From Nonomuraea fuscirosea (GTDB taxonomy: Bacteria > Actinomycetota > Actinomycetes > Streptosporangiales > Streptosporangiaceae): a DNA stretch of 64,000 nucleotides. The stretch covers positions 220,679-284,678 of the forward strand of contig NZ_PVNG01000017.1 in NCBI RefSeq assembly GCF_003001935.1, written 5' to 3'. The notes beneath the pieces are model-generated. The model had not been told where the DNA came from. It saw only the letters and a list, made by a program, of their open reading frames with translations, and made no database searches. The position numbers and the translations under genes were made by a program. Shown here one piece after another: positions 33,214 to 40,967 of the stretch. Position 1 is the stretch's first letter. Each line of letters opens with the position of its first letter.

Positions 33214-33428
33214 GGCGCCCGGAAGTCCTGCCAGTCCAAGCTCTCCCGATCGAGGAAGGTGAACAGGTACTTCAGGTCGTACCCGTACGCGCTCAGAGTG
33301 TTCGGCGAGAACTCCCTGTCCCGAAGGTGATCCAGGAGCCGGCGGACCGGCCCCACCGGCTCTCCCTCATCGTTGACCGGCCGAACCCGGCGGACGATCC
33401 TGCCATCCCGCTCCCTGACGACCCGCAT
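33204..33428 (-). pseudogene. tyrosine recombinase N-terminal fragment
   Basis: 75 codons from ATG 33428: MRVVRERDGRIVRRVRPVND, then GPVRRLLDHLRDREFSPNTLSAYGYDLKYLF, DWQDFRAPSR and a stop. This is the SAM-like core-binding domain of phage-type integrases. The catalytic half is missing because the sequence meets the Tn3 remnant around 33213. Confidence 0.65.
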
Positions 33429-33535
33429 CTCGGCCTCCCCGCCTTGCGGCAGCAGGGATGTGGGCCAACGTATGCGACGAAGACGCGTCAAAGAGGAGAA
33501 ACTCCAAGGTCATCCCAAGCGAATGTCCAGATAAG

Positions 33536-33646
33536 AACGTGTATGGAAAGTACTCGTTCGCGCTGCCGCAGCTGCCGGGCGGGCGCCGGCAGCTGCGCGA
33601 CCCGGACGCCGCAGGCGACGAGGACGACGACGAAGAGGGGGCGTAG
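33536..33646 (+). pseudogene. probable C-terminal tail of Tn3 transposase
   Basis: The segment NVYGKYSFALPQLPGGRRQL then RDPDAAGDEDDDEE with a stop resembles the extreme C-terminus of actinobacterial Tn3 transposases (GRYSF...PGG.R.LRDPDA). With the 5' part at 31551-33213 it suggests one Tn3 gene split by a deletion and a foreign piece. The match is from memory and less sure. Confidence 0.45.
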
Positions 33647-33738
33647 ATCCGCCTCAGCGCATCAACTGCCGCGTGGCCCGCCAACCCGATCTCCAACGAC
33701 CACCACGTCGAGCATCGAGCACCTCCCGGCATGGTGGT

Positions 33739-34287
33739 TCACAACAGTTGCGCCTGGACGAATCCGGCCAACAGGACGGTGACGCCGCCGATCTCGCCGA
33801 CGATCAGTGCGGACATGAAGGCAGCCGTACCGCGGACGGGATGGCGAAGCTGGTTGTCGGTGTCCTGGCGCCAGCCATGGTAGATGTAGGTTCCGATCGC
33901 CGCGACGAAGAACAGGATTACGACGCCGGCCGCGACGAGATTCACCACCGGCGGCCAGCCACTCAGCTCGACGAACACCGCGATCAGCAGCGTCGCGAAC
34001 GAATAGAGCAGCGCAGCCCTGTGAGCGATGTCCACATAGGGGTGGGCCACGTGCTGTTCCGAGTGGACCATCTGCCGGTGCTTCCAGACGCCTAGCACCA
34101 ATGCCCCCAGGAAGATCAGCCCTGCCGGCAGCAGCACGACGATGGTGTCCGTGCCCAACGCCGGATCGCTACGCATGATCGGCCGCCAGGAGCGGGCCAG
34201 CAGAGGGTGAGCCTCCTCGGGGCCGGCGTCGTGCAGCGAGTACCCATCCTGCTGGAGCACCGCCGGTTGCCAGCTCCCGCATTCCAT
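33739..34287 (-). CDS. four-helix membrane protein of unknown function
   Basis: 182 residues if started at 34287, 145 if at the inner ATG 34176; neither has a strong ribosome site. Four hydrophobic segments: VVLLPAGLIFLGALVLGVW, a second with LLYSFATLLIAVFVEL, a third with VVNLVAAGVVILFFVAAIGT, and SALIVGEIGGVTVLLAGFV. A charged loop between helices 1 and 2 (KHRQMVHSEQH) contains several His. No family recognised. It diverges from the MFS exporter gene. Confidence 0.55.
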   Translation of the reverse strand: MECGSWQPAVLQQDGYSLHDAGPEEAHPLLARSWRPIMRSDPALGTDTIVVLLPAGLIFLGALVLGVWKHRQMVHSEQHVAHPYVDIAHRAALLYSFATLLIAVFVELSGWPPVVNLVAAGVVILFFVAAIGTYIYHGWRQDTDNQLRHPVRGTAAFMSALIVGEIGGVTVLLAGFVQAQLL

Positions 34288-34342
34288 GGTCGGCCCGTCG
34301 TCCGCTGGCCATCTGCCTCACCACACCTTATCTAGACACTGC

Positions 34343-34384
34343 TGTTCGACTTATCGCAAGTTCGACCATATCCTAAGTCGAACA
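34343..34384. promoter_or_regulatory. operator-like 11-bp inverted repeat before the MFS gene
   Basis: TGTTCGACTTA (34343-34353) and TAAGTCGAACA (34374-34384) are perfect reverse complements with a 20-bp centre, which contains a further GTTCGAC half-site. It lies 25 bp before the MFS start (34409), in a locally low-GC stretch. The likely binder is the TetR regulator encoded downstream at 35883. Confidence 0.65.
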
Positions 34385-34408
34385 CATATGTTCAGTTTAG
34401 GAGGGTTG

Positions 34409-35863
34409 ATGAATCAGACCCCACATGCCAGGTACCACCTGGCGGCAGCCGACGGGCAGCGAACGTCTCGGCGCTGGTTGGTGCTGGTCCTACTGTGCCT
34501 GGCCCAGTTCATGGTGATCCTGGACGTGACGGTGGTGAACGTCGCGCTCCCGGTAATCGCCGACCGGCTCGACCTGGACCGGACCGCGCTGACCTGGGTG
34601 ATCACCGCTTACACGCTGTGCTTCGGCGGGCTGATGCTGCTCGGCGGGCGCATGGCCGACGCGCTCGGCCGCAGGCGCGTGTTCCTGGCCGGGCTGGCGG
34701 TGTTCACCCTCGCCTCGCTCGTCTCCGGGCTGGCCGGTGACGCGGCCATGCTCGTTGCCGCGCGTGCCGCGCAGGGCATCGGTGCGGCAATGTTGTCACC
34801 CGCGGCCCTGTCGATCGTGACCACGACTTTCCACGGCCCGGACCGCAATCCCGCGCTCGGCGTCTGGGCGGCCATCGGCGGCGCGGGCGCGGCCATCGGC
34901 GTGCTGCTCGGCGGGGTGTTCACCGCCGGACCCGGCTGGGAATGGGTGTTCTTCATCAACGTACCGGTCGGCATCCTGGTCGCCGTGACCCTGCCGATGG
35001 TGGTCCCCTCCGGCCGTTCCACCCGCCACGCGACCCAGATCGACGTGCCGGGCGCGGTGACCGCCGCCCTCGCCGTCGGCTCACTGATCTACGGGCTGGT
35101 GCGGGCAGGCGACACCGGCTGGGGCGACACGGTGACGCTGCTCGCCCTCGCCGCAGGCGTCGTGCTGCTGGTGGTGTTCGTCCTGATCGAGCGCGTCACG
35201 ATGGTGCCGCTGGTGCGCCTGGCAGTGCTGGCCCGGCGTCCCGTGGCCGCAGGGAACCTAGTCATGTTGACCGCGTCCGGTCTGCTGCTGGCCCACTTCT
35301 TCCTGGGCTCTCAATACCTCCAGCACGTGCTCGGGCTGAGCGCGCTGAGCACTGGGCTGCTCTTCCTCCCCGCCGCATTGGTCATCGGGCTCGGCACGCA
35401 CCTGGGGGTGCGGATCGTCGGGCGATTCGGCGGACGGCCCGCTGCCGCAGCCGGGTTTCTCCTCGCCGCGATCGGCGCGCTGCTGCTGGCCCAGCTGCCC
35501 GCCGACGGCAACGCACTGGTCCACTTTCTGCCCGGCTTCGCCATCTCCGGGCTCGGCCTGGGCGCGACGTTCGTCACTGCGACCATCACCGTGATGGCGC
35601 ACGTCGATCCGCACGACGCCGGCATGGTCTCCGCGCTGATCAACACCGGACACGAACTCGGCGCCACCCTGGGCATCGCGTTCGTATCCACCATCGCCGC
35701 CGCCAGCCTGGACACCATGCCCATGGGCCCAGCATCAGTCACCGGATTCGGCGCGGCGTTCACCGCCGCCGCCGTAACAGCCGTGATCATGGCCACGGCC
35801 GCCGGGTGGCTGATACCAGCGGGCCGCCCGCCTGCCACCGACGGCCCCGTGTTCGCCCACTGA
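34409..35863 (+). CDS. MFS exporter, EmrB/QacA (DHA2) type
   Basis: 484 residues with 14 predicted membrane helices. Motif A is LGGRMADALGRRRVF; motif D1 is WLVLVLLCLAQFMVILDVTVVNVALP, typical of the DHA2 drug:H+ antiporters; motif C is in the fifth helix (GGAGAAIGVLLGGVFT). Possible substrates are drugs or dyes. The ATG at 34409 follows AGGAGGG. The TetR gene follows after 19 bp and the inverted repeat lies in the promoter, so repression by that TetR is likely. Confidence 0.92.
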   Translation: MNQTPHARYHLAAADGQRTSRRWLVLVLLCLAQFMVILDVTVVNVALPVIADRLDLDRTALTWVITAYTLCFGGLMLLGGRMADALGRRRVFLAGLAVFTLASLVSGLAGDAAMLVAARAAQGIGAAMLSPAALSIVTTTFHGPDRNPALGVWAAIGGAGAAIGVLLGGVFTAGPGWEWVFFINVPVGILVAVTLPMVVPSGRSTRHATQIDVPGAVTAALAVGSLIYGLVRAGDTGWGDTVTLLALAAGVVLLVVFVLIERVTMVPLVRLAVLARRPVAAGNLVMLTASGLLLAHFFLGSQYLQHVLGLSALSTGLLFLPAALVIGLGTHLGVRIVGRFGGRPAAAAGFLLAAIGALLLAQLPADGNALVHFLPGFAISGLGLGATFVTATITVMAHVDPHDAGMVSALINTGHELGATLGIAFVSTIAAASLDTMPMGPASVTGFGAAFTAAAVTAVIMATAAGWLIPAGRPPATDGPVFAH

Positions 35864-35882
35864 CCATCTAGGCTGGGTCATC

Positions 35883-36533
35883 GTGGGAACCACGGACACG
35901 GGCCATCAACCAGACGGCGCCGGGGAGAAGCAGAGTGCGCCCCGGCGCCGCGCCGACGCCGAACGCAACATCACCGCCATCCTCGACGCCGCGCTCGTGT
36001 GCTTCACCGAGCAACCCCAGGCGAGTATGACGGCGATCGCCCGCACCGCCGGAGTCGGACGGGTCACCCTCTACGCCCACTTCCCCTCACGGGAAGTACT
36101 GCTGGAAGCCGTCCTCGACCACACCATCACCCTGGCCAGCGCCGTCATCGACACCGCCGCCCCGAACGAGGGCCCCGCCGTCGACGCCCTCAGCAGGCTG
36201 CTGCACATCTCCTGGCACGTCCTCGACCGGCACCGCCGACTGTTCGAGATCGCCCAACGCGAACTCGACCCCGCCGTGCTGCGCCAGCACCACGACCAAG
36301 CCATGAGCCGTGTCGAGCAACTCCTCATCCGCGGTCAGCAGGAGGGAGCCTTCCGCACCGACCTCCCACTGAACTGGCTGGTCACCACCGTCTACAGCCT
36401 GCTGCACGCCGCCGCCGCCGACGTCAACACCGGACACCTCAAGCAGAACACTGCCGCCGACGTACTCGAAGCGACCTTGTTGCCCGCCTTGCGGCCTCCA
36501 CAAGCGACAGTCCGTCGGCGTCGTAGAGGCTGA
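35883..36533 (+). CDS. TetR family transcriptional regulator
   Basis: 216 residues. The N-terminal TetR helix-turn-helix (about 25-70) has ITAILDAALVCF followed by MTAIARTAGVGRVTLYAHFPSR; the C-terminal ligand domain is divergent. GTG start 19 bp after the MFS gene, so co-transcribed; it probably represses itself and the exporter through the repeat at 34343-34384. Confidence 0.9.
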   Translation: MGTTDTGHQPDGAGEKQSAPRRRADAERNITAILDAALVCFTEQPQASMTAIARTAGVGRVTLYAHFPSREVLLEAVLDHTITLASAVIDTAAPNEGPAVDALSRLLHISWHVLDRHRRLFEIAQRELDPAVLRQHHDQAMSRVEQLLIRGQQEGAFRTDLPLNWLVTTVYSLLHAAAADVNTGHLKQNTAADVLEATLLPALRPPQATVRRRRRG

Positions 36534-36748
36534 AGGACCAGGACCATCACACATTCACGGCCGTGTTGCGGTCCATCGGCCACCATGGGTGCCGACACGC
36601 CGCAGCAGAGTTCGCTCTACGTCCGCACCAGCACACGCTGCCCGTGCTGCCAACGCCTTCTCGACCGTACGGAAGCCCACCCCATACGACAGGCTTGAGT
36701 AGCAGCGGGGCAGCCATTAATAATCTTGTCGGTTAACGGTGTGCTGTC

Positions 36749-37075
36749 ATGGATCTTGGCTATGGACGTGTCTCGACCCGCGACCCAAACCCCCACGCCC
36801 AGCGCGACCGACTGCAGGCCGCCGGATGCGACCGCACCTACATCGACACGATCAGCGGCACCCTGTCCAGCCGCCCCGCATTCGACAAGGCCCTCGACGC
36901 GCTGCGCGTCGGCGACGTCCTGGTCTTCACCAAGCTGGACTGGCTCCGCCGCTCGGTGAAGATGCTCAAACAGATCGCCGACCGCGTCCAGGGCGCCGGC
37001 GCCGGCCTGCGGGCGCTGGATCAAAACATCGACACCACCACACCCGAAGGCCGCCGGGCAAGCGCTCAGCGAGCT
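36749..37075 (+). pseudogene. serine resolvase (Tn3 TnpR-like) N-terminal domain, truncated
   Basis: About 109 codons: LGYGRVSTRDPNPHAQRDRL with the catalytic Ser of YGRVS, ISGTLSSRPAFDKALDAL, VFTKLDWLRRSVKML, RALDQNIDTTTPEGR. This is the catalytic domain of small serine recombinases. It stops before the helix E and DNA-binding domain and runs without a stop codon into a tyrosine-recombinase sequence. Probably from the same Tn3 element as the TnpA remnant. Confidence 0.75.
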
Positions 37076-37806
37076 GTGGGGGCAAGCACGACGGCGACCT
37101 GGAACCGCAACCGCGCCGCTATCGTTTCCTGGCTGTCCTGGTACCGCACCAAGAAGCACTGGGCCGCGCCGTCGGTTCCGGCCGACGCTGAGCGCCGCAA
37201 GGAGAGCGCCGACGAGACCCGCGCGGTCGCCAAGACCGCGATCCACCGGCTTCTGTCGCGCCGTGACATCCCACTGCGTGAGCGGGCGCTGTGGCGGATG
37301 CTCTATGAAACGGCGGCCAGAGCGGGTGAGATCCTGGCAGTGAACGTCGAGGACCTCGACCTGGAGCACCGCCGCACCCCCGTCCGGTCCAAGGGCGGCG
37401 CGGTAGAGTGGGTGTACTGGGACAGCGGCACCGCCCACCTGCTGCCCCGCCTGCTCCGGCTCCCGGACGGCAGCTCACGCACGCACGGCCCGCTGTTCCG
37501 GTGTCCGAACGCCGCCCCGTCCCCGCCCGCCGCCCGGCCGCCGCCGACATCTGACCGCACATCGGCCGGGGCCGCCTCGGTTACGACCGCGTCCGGGTGC
37601 TGCTCGACACCTACGCCGGGCTCGACCTGCACCAGCTGCGCCACAGCGCCGCTACCCACCTCGGTGAAGCCGAAGTCCCGCTGGAGCTCATCATGGGCAA
37701 GACCCGGCACAAGAACCCCCGCACCGCCATGCGCTACGTCAAACCCGGCCCTGAGGCCATCGCCAAGGTCAGCGAGCACCTCGCCCCGCCCAGCCGCCGA
37801 CACTGA
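37076..37806 (+). pseudogene. tyrosine recombinase catalytic part, broken
   Basis: From TATWNRNRAAIVSWLSW through LYETAARAGEILAVNVEDLDL (catalytic Arg region), then a frameshift near 37500 and a TGA near 37551 where homologues have Cys. Then LDLHQLRHSAATHLGEAEVP (catalytic His/Arg) and RYVKPGPEAIAKVSEHL (catalytic Tyr), ending at 37806. It is a phage/plasmid-type integrase. It starts in frame with the serine resolvase fragment. It lies 99 bp from the right terminal repeat. Confidence 0.7.
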
Positions 37807-37905
37807 GGCCCAGTCACGAGGCCGGACCCCGGACGCCATCCCAGGCAGCTCAAACAAGGTGATCGCTCCATCCGCCCTGGTGCTCGGTGATCACTGTGGT
37901 GACCC

Positions 37906-37956
37906 CCACGACAAAGACCGATCCAAGAATCACGACCTCAACCGATCCAAGTCACA
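37906..37956 (-). repeat. right terminal inverted repeat, 51 bp
   Basis: Reverse complement begins TGTGACTTGGATCG; 47 of 51 positions match the left end at 20040-20090, the four differences being single bases. Confidence 0.75.
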
Positions 37957-37963
37957 GCCTGCG
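37957..37963 (+). repeat. right 7-bp target-site duplication
   Basis: GCCTGCG immediately outside the right terminal repeat, identical to 20033-20039. Confidence 0.6.
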
Positions 37964-37985
37964 CGGGCCGTTCGTCCGATAGGCG

Positions 37986-37999
37986 AGGACCAACGGCCC
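37986..37999. promoter_or_regulatory. weak Dos-like box outside the right island end
   Basis: AGGACCAACGGCCC, 23 bp beyond the right direct repeat. No gene starts nearby; before the insertion it would have been about 130 bp from the box at 19922. The remaining sequence to 38205 shows nothing else. Confidence 0.35.
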
Positions 38000-38205
38000 T
38001 TTCCCGGCCGGGGGCACGTCACGAGAATGAAGGAAGACACCCGCCGAGGCGAGAGAATCCCATCCCCGCGGCGGCCCGACCGGCACCGGAGAGTGGCAGT
38101 CACGATGCTCCGGCCGCAGAAGGCGGCGACTCCGGGCCGGACGGGACCGTTCGATCACTCGGCGGGTGTCTTCATCTCCACACCCGATGCCGTCAGGGTG
38201 CGCGG

Positions 38206-38721
38206 TCAGAGGCCGTGGGTGCGGCGGCCGGTGATCTGGTGGGGCGCGATGCGGATGTACAGGTGCCGATCGCCGCCCGCCCAAGGGGTGACGTCGGCGC
38301 CGCTCACCGTGGCCGCCTCATCGTCGGGTACGTGGTGGGCGGGGCCTTGGACGAGCACGCTCCAGCCCTCGCGCCGTGCCTCGTCGATTCGGTCGACCTG
38401 GAAGCCGATCTCGATCTCCACGCCCTCGACACCCGTGCGCAGGTCCTGGTCCATGGGGCCGCCGTGGGCGGTGCGGAAGACCATCGCGCCGTCGTGCACC
38501 TGATAGCGCTCATACCCTCCGCCCAGCAGAGCCTCCTCCGTGGTCTCCAGCGCCTTGGCCAGCCGGGTCACCGTGCCCCTGTCGGGGGCGCCAAGGTGGT
38601 CCTCCAGGCGCTGAACGCATCCGGCCGACATGTCCGCACGATCGGCCACCTCCTCCAGCGTCAGGTTCAGCTTCGTACGGTGATGGGTGATACGACGCCC
38701 GAAATCGCCCGGATGAGTCAT
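38206..38721 (-). CDS. HTH (XRE) fused to shortened PPOX domain
   Basis: 171 residues. An XRE-type helix-turn-helix at about 8-65 (FGRRITHHRTKLNLTLEEVADRADMSAGCVQRLE) is followed by a PPOX split-barrel part (VHDGAMVFRTAHGG ... GFQVDRIDEARREGWSVLVQG ... LYIRIAPHQITGRR). Between LLGGGYER and YQVHDG about 35 residues of the first PPOX strands found in homologues are missing, so flavin binding may be impaired. Homologues occur in actinobacterial dormancy loci. GAGGAG precedes the ATG. Box 38844-38857 lies 123 bp upstream, shared with the divergent DoxX gene. Confidence 0.82.
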   Translation of the reverse strand: MTHPGDFGRRITHHRTKLNLTLEEVADRADMSAGCVQRLEDHLGAPDRGTVTRLAKALETTEEALLGGGYERYQVHDGAMVFRTAHGGPMDQDLRTGVEGVEIEIGFQVDRIDEARREGWSVLVQGPAHHVPDDEAATVSGADVTPWAGGDRHLYIRIAPHQITGRRTHGL

Positions 38722-38843
38722 GAGTGTCTCCTCGACGGTGCGGACAGGGGTGACAGCTGATGCGAGCCGCCCCAGGCGAGGCTACCCAGCCACCCGCCCC
38801 GCCGGACGGGGGCCTTCTGTTCCTCAGCACGGGCCTCTGTGCG

Positions 38844-38857
38844 GGGACCAAGGTCCT
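38844..38857. promoter_or_regulatory. Dos-like box between HTH-PPOX and DoxX genes
   Basis: GGGACCAAGGTCCT, 123 bp from the HTH-PPOX start and 100 bp from the DoxX start. Confidence 0.75.
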
Positions 38858-38956
38858 TCCGCCTCGGGTCGTACGGCACTGAGCGCCGGCCGCCGCGAAC
38901 GGTGTGATGGAGGTGAGACAGGAAAGCGCGAAAGATCAGGAAAGGGGAGGCCCGCC

Positions 38957-39487
38957 ATGGCCACCACCATCAACCGGCCCATGACGCACATCAGCGTGGA
39001 CAAGGCGGAGCACAAGACCCCCGCCGACTACGTCTGGGCGCTCGCCCGGATCTCGCTCGGCTGGATCTTCCTGTGGGCGTTCCTGGACAAGACCTTCGGC
39101 TGGGGCTTCGCCACCCCGGCGGCCAAGGCCTGGATCAACGGCGGCAGCCCGACCACCGGCTTCCTCAAGGGCACCGGCGAGAACGCGCTCGGCGGCCTCT
39201 TCTCGGCCCTGGCCGGACAGGCATGGGTGGACTGGCTGTTCATGGCCGGTCTGGCCGGCGTCGGCCTGGCGCTCGTGCTGGGCATCGGCACCCGGATCGC
39301 GGCCGGCGCGGGAACCGCGATGCTGCTGCTGATGTGGGCGGCTGAGCTGCCCCTGACCACCAACCCGTTCATGGACGACCACATCGTCTACGCCATCGTC
39401 CTCATCGGCCTGGCCCTGGCCGGCGCCGGCGGCACCCTCGGACTGGGCAACCTGCCCGTCGTCCGCCGCACCCCGTGGCTCAGGTGA
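38957..39487 (+). CDS. DoxX family membrane protein
   Basis: 176 residues with four membrane helices (about 30-50, 90-110, 112-135 and 140-160). The motif ARISLGWIFLWAFLDKTFGWGF and the GTRIAAGAGTAMLLLMW region are those of the DoxX/thiosulfate:quinone oxidoreductase large-subunit-like family. Roles proposed for the family are quinone-linked redox work or oxidative-stress defence. The start has AAGGGGAGG. Box 38844 lies upstream and a strong terminator follows at 39503. Confidence 0.85.
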   Translation: MATTINRPMTHISVDKAEHKTPADYVWALARISLGWIFLWAFLDKTFGWGFATPAAKAWINGGSPTTGFLKGTGENALGGLFSALAGQAWVDWLFMAGLAGVGLALVLGIGTRIAAGAGTAMLLLMWAAELPLTTNPFMDDHIVYAIVLIGLALAGAGGTLGLGNLPVVRRTPWLR

Positions 39488-39502
39488 CCACCCCGGCCAC
39501 CC

Positions 39503-39527
39503 GCCCGCCCTGCCCCGCAGGGCGGGC
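39503..39527 (+). terminator. terminator of the DoxX gene
   Basis: An 11-bp perfect stem GCCCGCCCTGC / GCAGGGCGGGC with loop CCC, followed by TTT, 15 bp past the DoxX stop. Confidence 0.8.
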
Positions 39528-39557
39528 TTTCGCCGGTCAGAACGCGAGGAGGAAGAC

Positions 39558-39677
39558 ATGATCGTACGAATGGACGGATGCCCCGGGCCCTGGACACATG
39601 TCCGGACGCCGATGATCGGCGCGGTCGCCGGCCGAGAGGCACGTGATGGTGCCTGGCTGACGGAGCGATCGAGATGA
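39558..39677 (+). CDS. 39-residue ORF coupled to narK
   Basis: ATG 39558 is preceded by an excellent ribosome site (GAGGAGGAA). The ORF ends TGA 39675-39677, overlapping the narK ATG at 39674 (ATGA). The peptide (MIVRMDGCPGPWTHVRTPMI..., rich in Arg, with one Cys) matches no known family. Likely a leader peptide or a means of coupling narK translation. Whether the product is stable is unknown. Confidence 0.5.
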   Translation: MIVRMDGCPGPWTHVRTPMIGAVAGREARDGAWLTERSR

Positions 39678-40930
39678 GGCGGAGCTCGATGGCGGAGACC
39701 GGGGGAAACGTGACGGAGAAGACGGACGGCCGGGCCATGCTGATGCTGGTCCTGGCGACGGTGGGGTTCGCGGTGAACTTCTGGGCCTGGGCGCTGCTCA
39801 GCCCGTTAGGACCACGCTTCAAGGAGCTGCTCGGCCTGTCGGCGCCGCAGCAGGCGCTGCTGGTCGCGGTGCCGGTGATCGTCGGCTCGCTGGGGCGGAT
39901 CCCCGTGGGCGCGCTGACCGACCGGTACGGCGGCCGGGTGATGTTCCCGCTGGTGTCGGCCGTCACCATCGTGCCCGTGCTGTTCATCGGCGTGGCGGGG
40001 CAGACGTCGCTGGCCGCGCTGCTGGCCGGCGGCTTCTTCCTGGGCGTGGCCGGGACCGCGTTCGCGGTCGGGGTGCCGTTCGTCAACGCGTGGTTCCCGC
40101 CGCACCGGCGCGGGCTGGCCGTGGGGATCTTCGGCGCGGGCATGGGCGGCACCGCCGTCAGCGCGCTGACCACGGTCGGGCTGGTCGAGCGCGGCGGCGC
40201 GGCGCTGCCGTTCGTGATCACGGCGGTCGTGCTGGCGTTGTACGCGGTCGTGGCGTGGCTGGTGCTGCGGGACGCGCCCGGGCGGAGCGTGGCGGGACAG
40301 CCGCTGCTCGCCCGGCTGGCGGCCACGGCGAGGTTGCCGATCACGTGGCAGGCATGCCTGCTGTACGCCGTCGCCTTCGGGGGATATGTCGCCTTCTCCG
40401 TCTACCTGCCGGCCTACCTGCAGACCGGGTACGGCCTGGAGCAGGCCGACGCCGCCTACCGGATGGCCGGGTTCGTGGCGCTGGCGGTGCTGATGCGGCC
40501 GCTCGGCGGCTGGCTGTCGGACCGGATCGGTCCGGTACGGGTGCTGGCCGGGGTGTTCACCGTGGTCGCCGTCATGGCGGCGGTGCAGGCGCTGACGCCC
40601 GCGCTGATGCCGGTCGGCACGGTGGCGTTCCTGTCCATGGCGGCGGCGCTCGGCGCGGGCAGCGGCGCCACGTTCGCGCTCGTGGCCCAGGTCGCCCCGG
40701 CCGACAAGGTGGGGTCGGTGACCGGGCTGGTCGGGGCGGCCGGTGGGCTGGGCGGGTTCGTGCCGCCGCTGGTCATGGGGTTCATCTACGGCCGGCTCGG
40801 CTCGTACGGGCTCGGCCTGGCCCTGCTCGCCGGCACCGCCGTGCTGGCGGTCGTGCTGACGCTGACCGCGGTGCGGTCCTTGACCGCCGCCCGGCAGGCG
40901 CCGACCGCCCCGCAGGTGCCCGCCGGCTGA
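39674..40930 (+). CDS. narK: nitrate/nitrite transporter (NarK/NasA type MFS)
   Basis: 418 residues with 12 membrane helices. MFS motifs LGRIPVGALTDRYGGRVMFP, the nitrate signature region GTAFAVGVPFVNAWFPPHRRGLAVGIFGAGMGG, and the second-half copy GGWLSDRIGPVRVL identify the nitrate/nitrite porter family. It would import nitrate or exchange it for nitrite for the NarGHI enzyme encoded beside it on the opposite strand. Start 39674 is preferred because of coupling to the small ORF; ATG 39689 is possible. No clear Dos-like box is seen in its promoter. Confidence 0.92.
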   Translation: MRRSSMAETGGNVTEKTDGRAMLMLVLATVGFAVNFWAWALLSPLGPRFKELLGLSAPQQALLVAVPVIVGSLGRIPVGALTDRYGGRVMFPLVSAVTIVPVLFIGVAGQTSLAALLAGGFFLGVAGTAFAVGVPFVNAWFPPHRRGLAVGIFGAGMGGTAVSALTTVGLVERGGAALPFVITAVVLALYAVVAWLVLRDAPGRSVAGQPLLARLAATARLPITWQACLLYAVAFGGYVAFSVYLPAYLQTGYGLEQADAAYRMAGFVALAVLMRPLGGWLSDRIGPVRVLAGVFTVVAVMAAVQALTPALMPVGTVAFLSMAAALGAGSGATFALVAQVAPADKVGSVTGLVGAAGGLGGFVPPLVMGFIYGRLGSYGLGLALLAGTAVLAVVLTLTAVRSLTAARQAPTAPQVPAG

Positions 40931-40967
40931 GCAGGCGGGACACGAGGGCGGGACACGACGAGGCCGG

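Larger units (their letters stand above)
20040..37956. mobile_element. 17.9-kb transposon-like island with terminal inverted repeats
   Basis: The segment starts and ends with a 51-bp inverted repeat (20040-20090 and 37906-37956; 47 of 51 identical) with TGT...ACA tips, and is flanked by GCCTGCG on both sides. A broken Mu/TnsB-type transposase sits 130 bp inside the left end. None of the 14-bp boxes found on both flanks was seen inside, and its genes (two-component system, exporters, AraC/TetR regulators) are unrelated to the dormancy locus. The interior also holds Tn3, resolvase and integrase remnants, so the unit is old or was hit by later elements. The repeats could also come from two copies of one IS, but the outer direct repeat favours one unit. 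Confidence 0.65.

Noticed and set aside
33204..37806. N-terminal (33204-33428) and C-terminal (37076-37806) recombinase pieces as halves of one split integrase
   Set aside because: Their sequence styles look like different integrase families, and nothing at the breakpoints links them.
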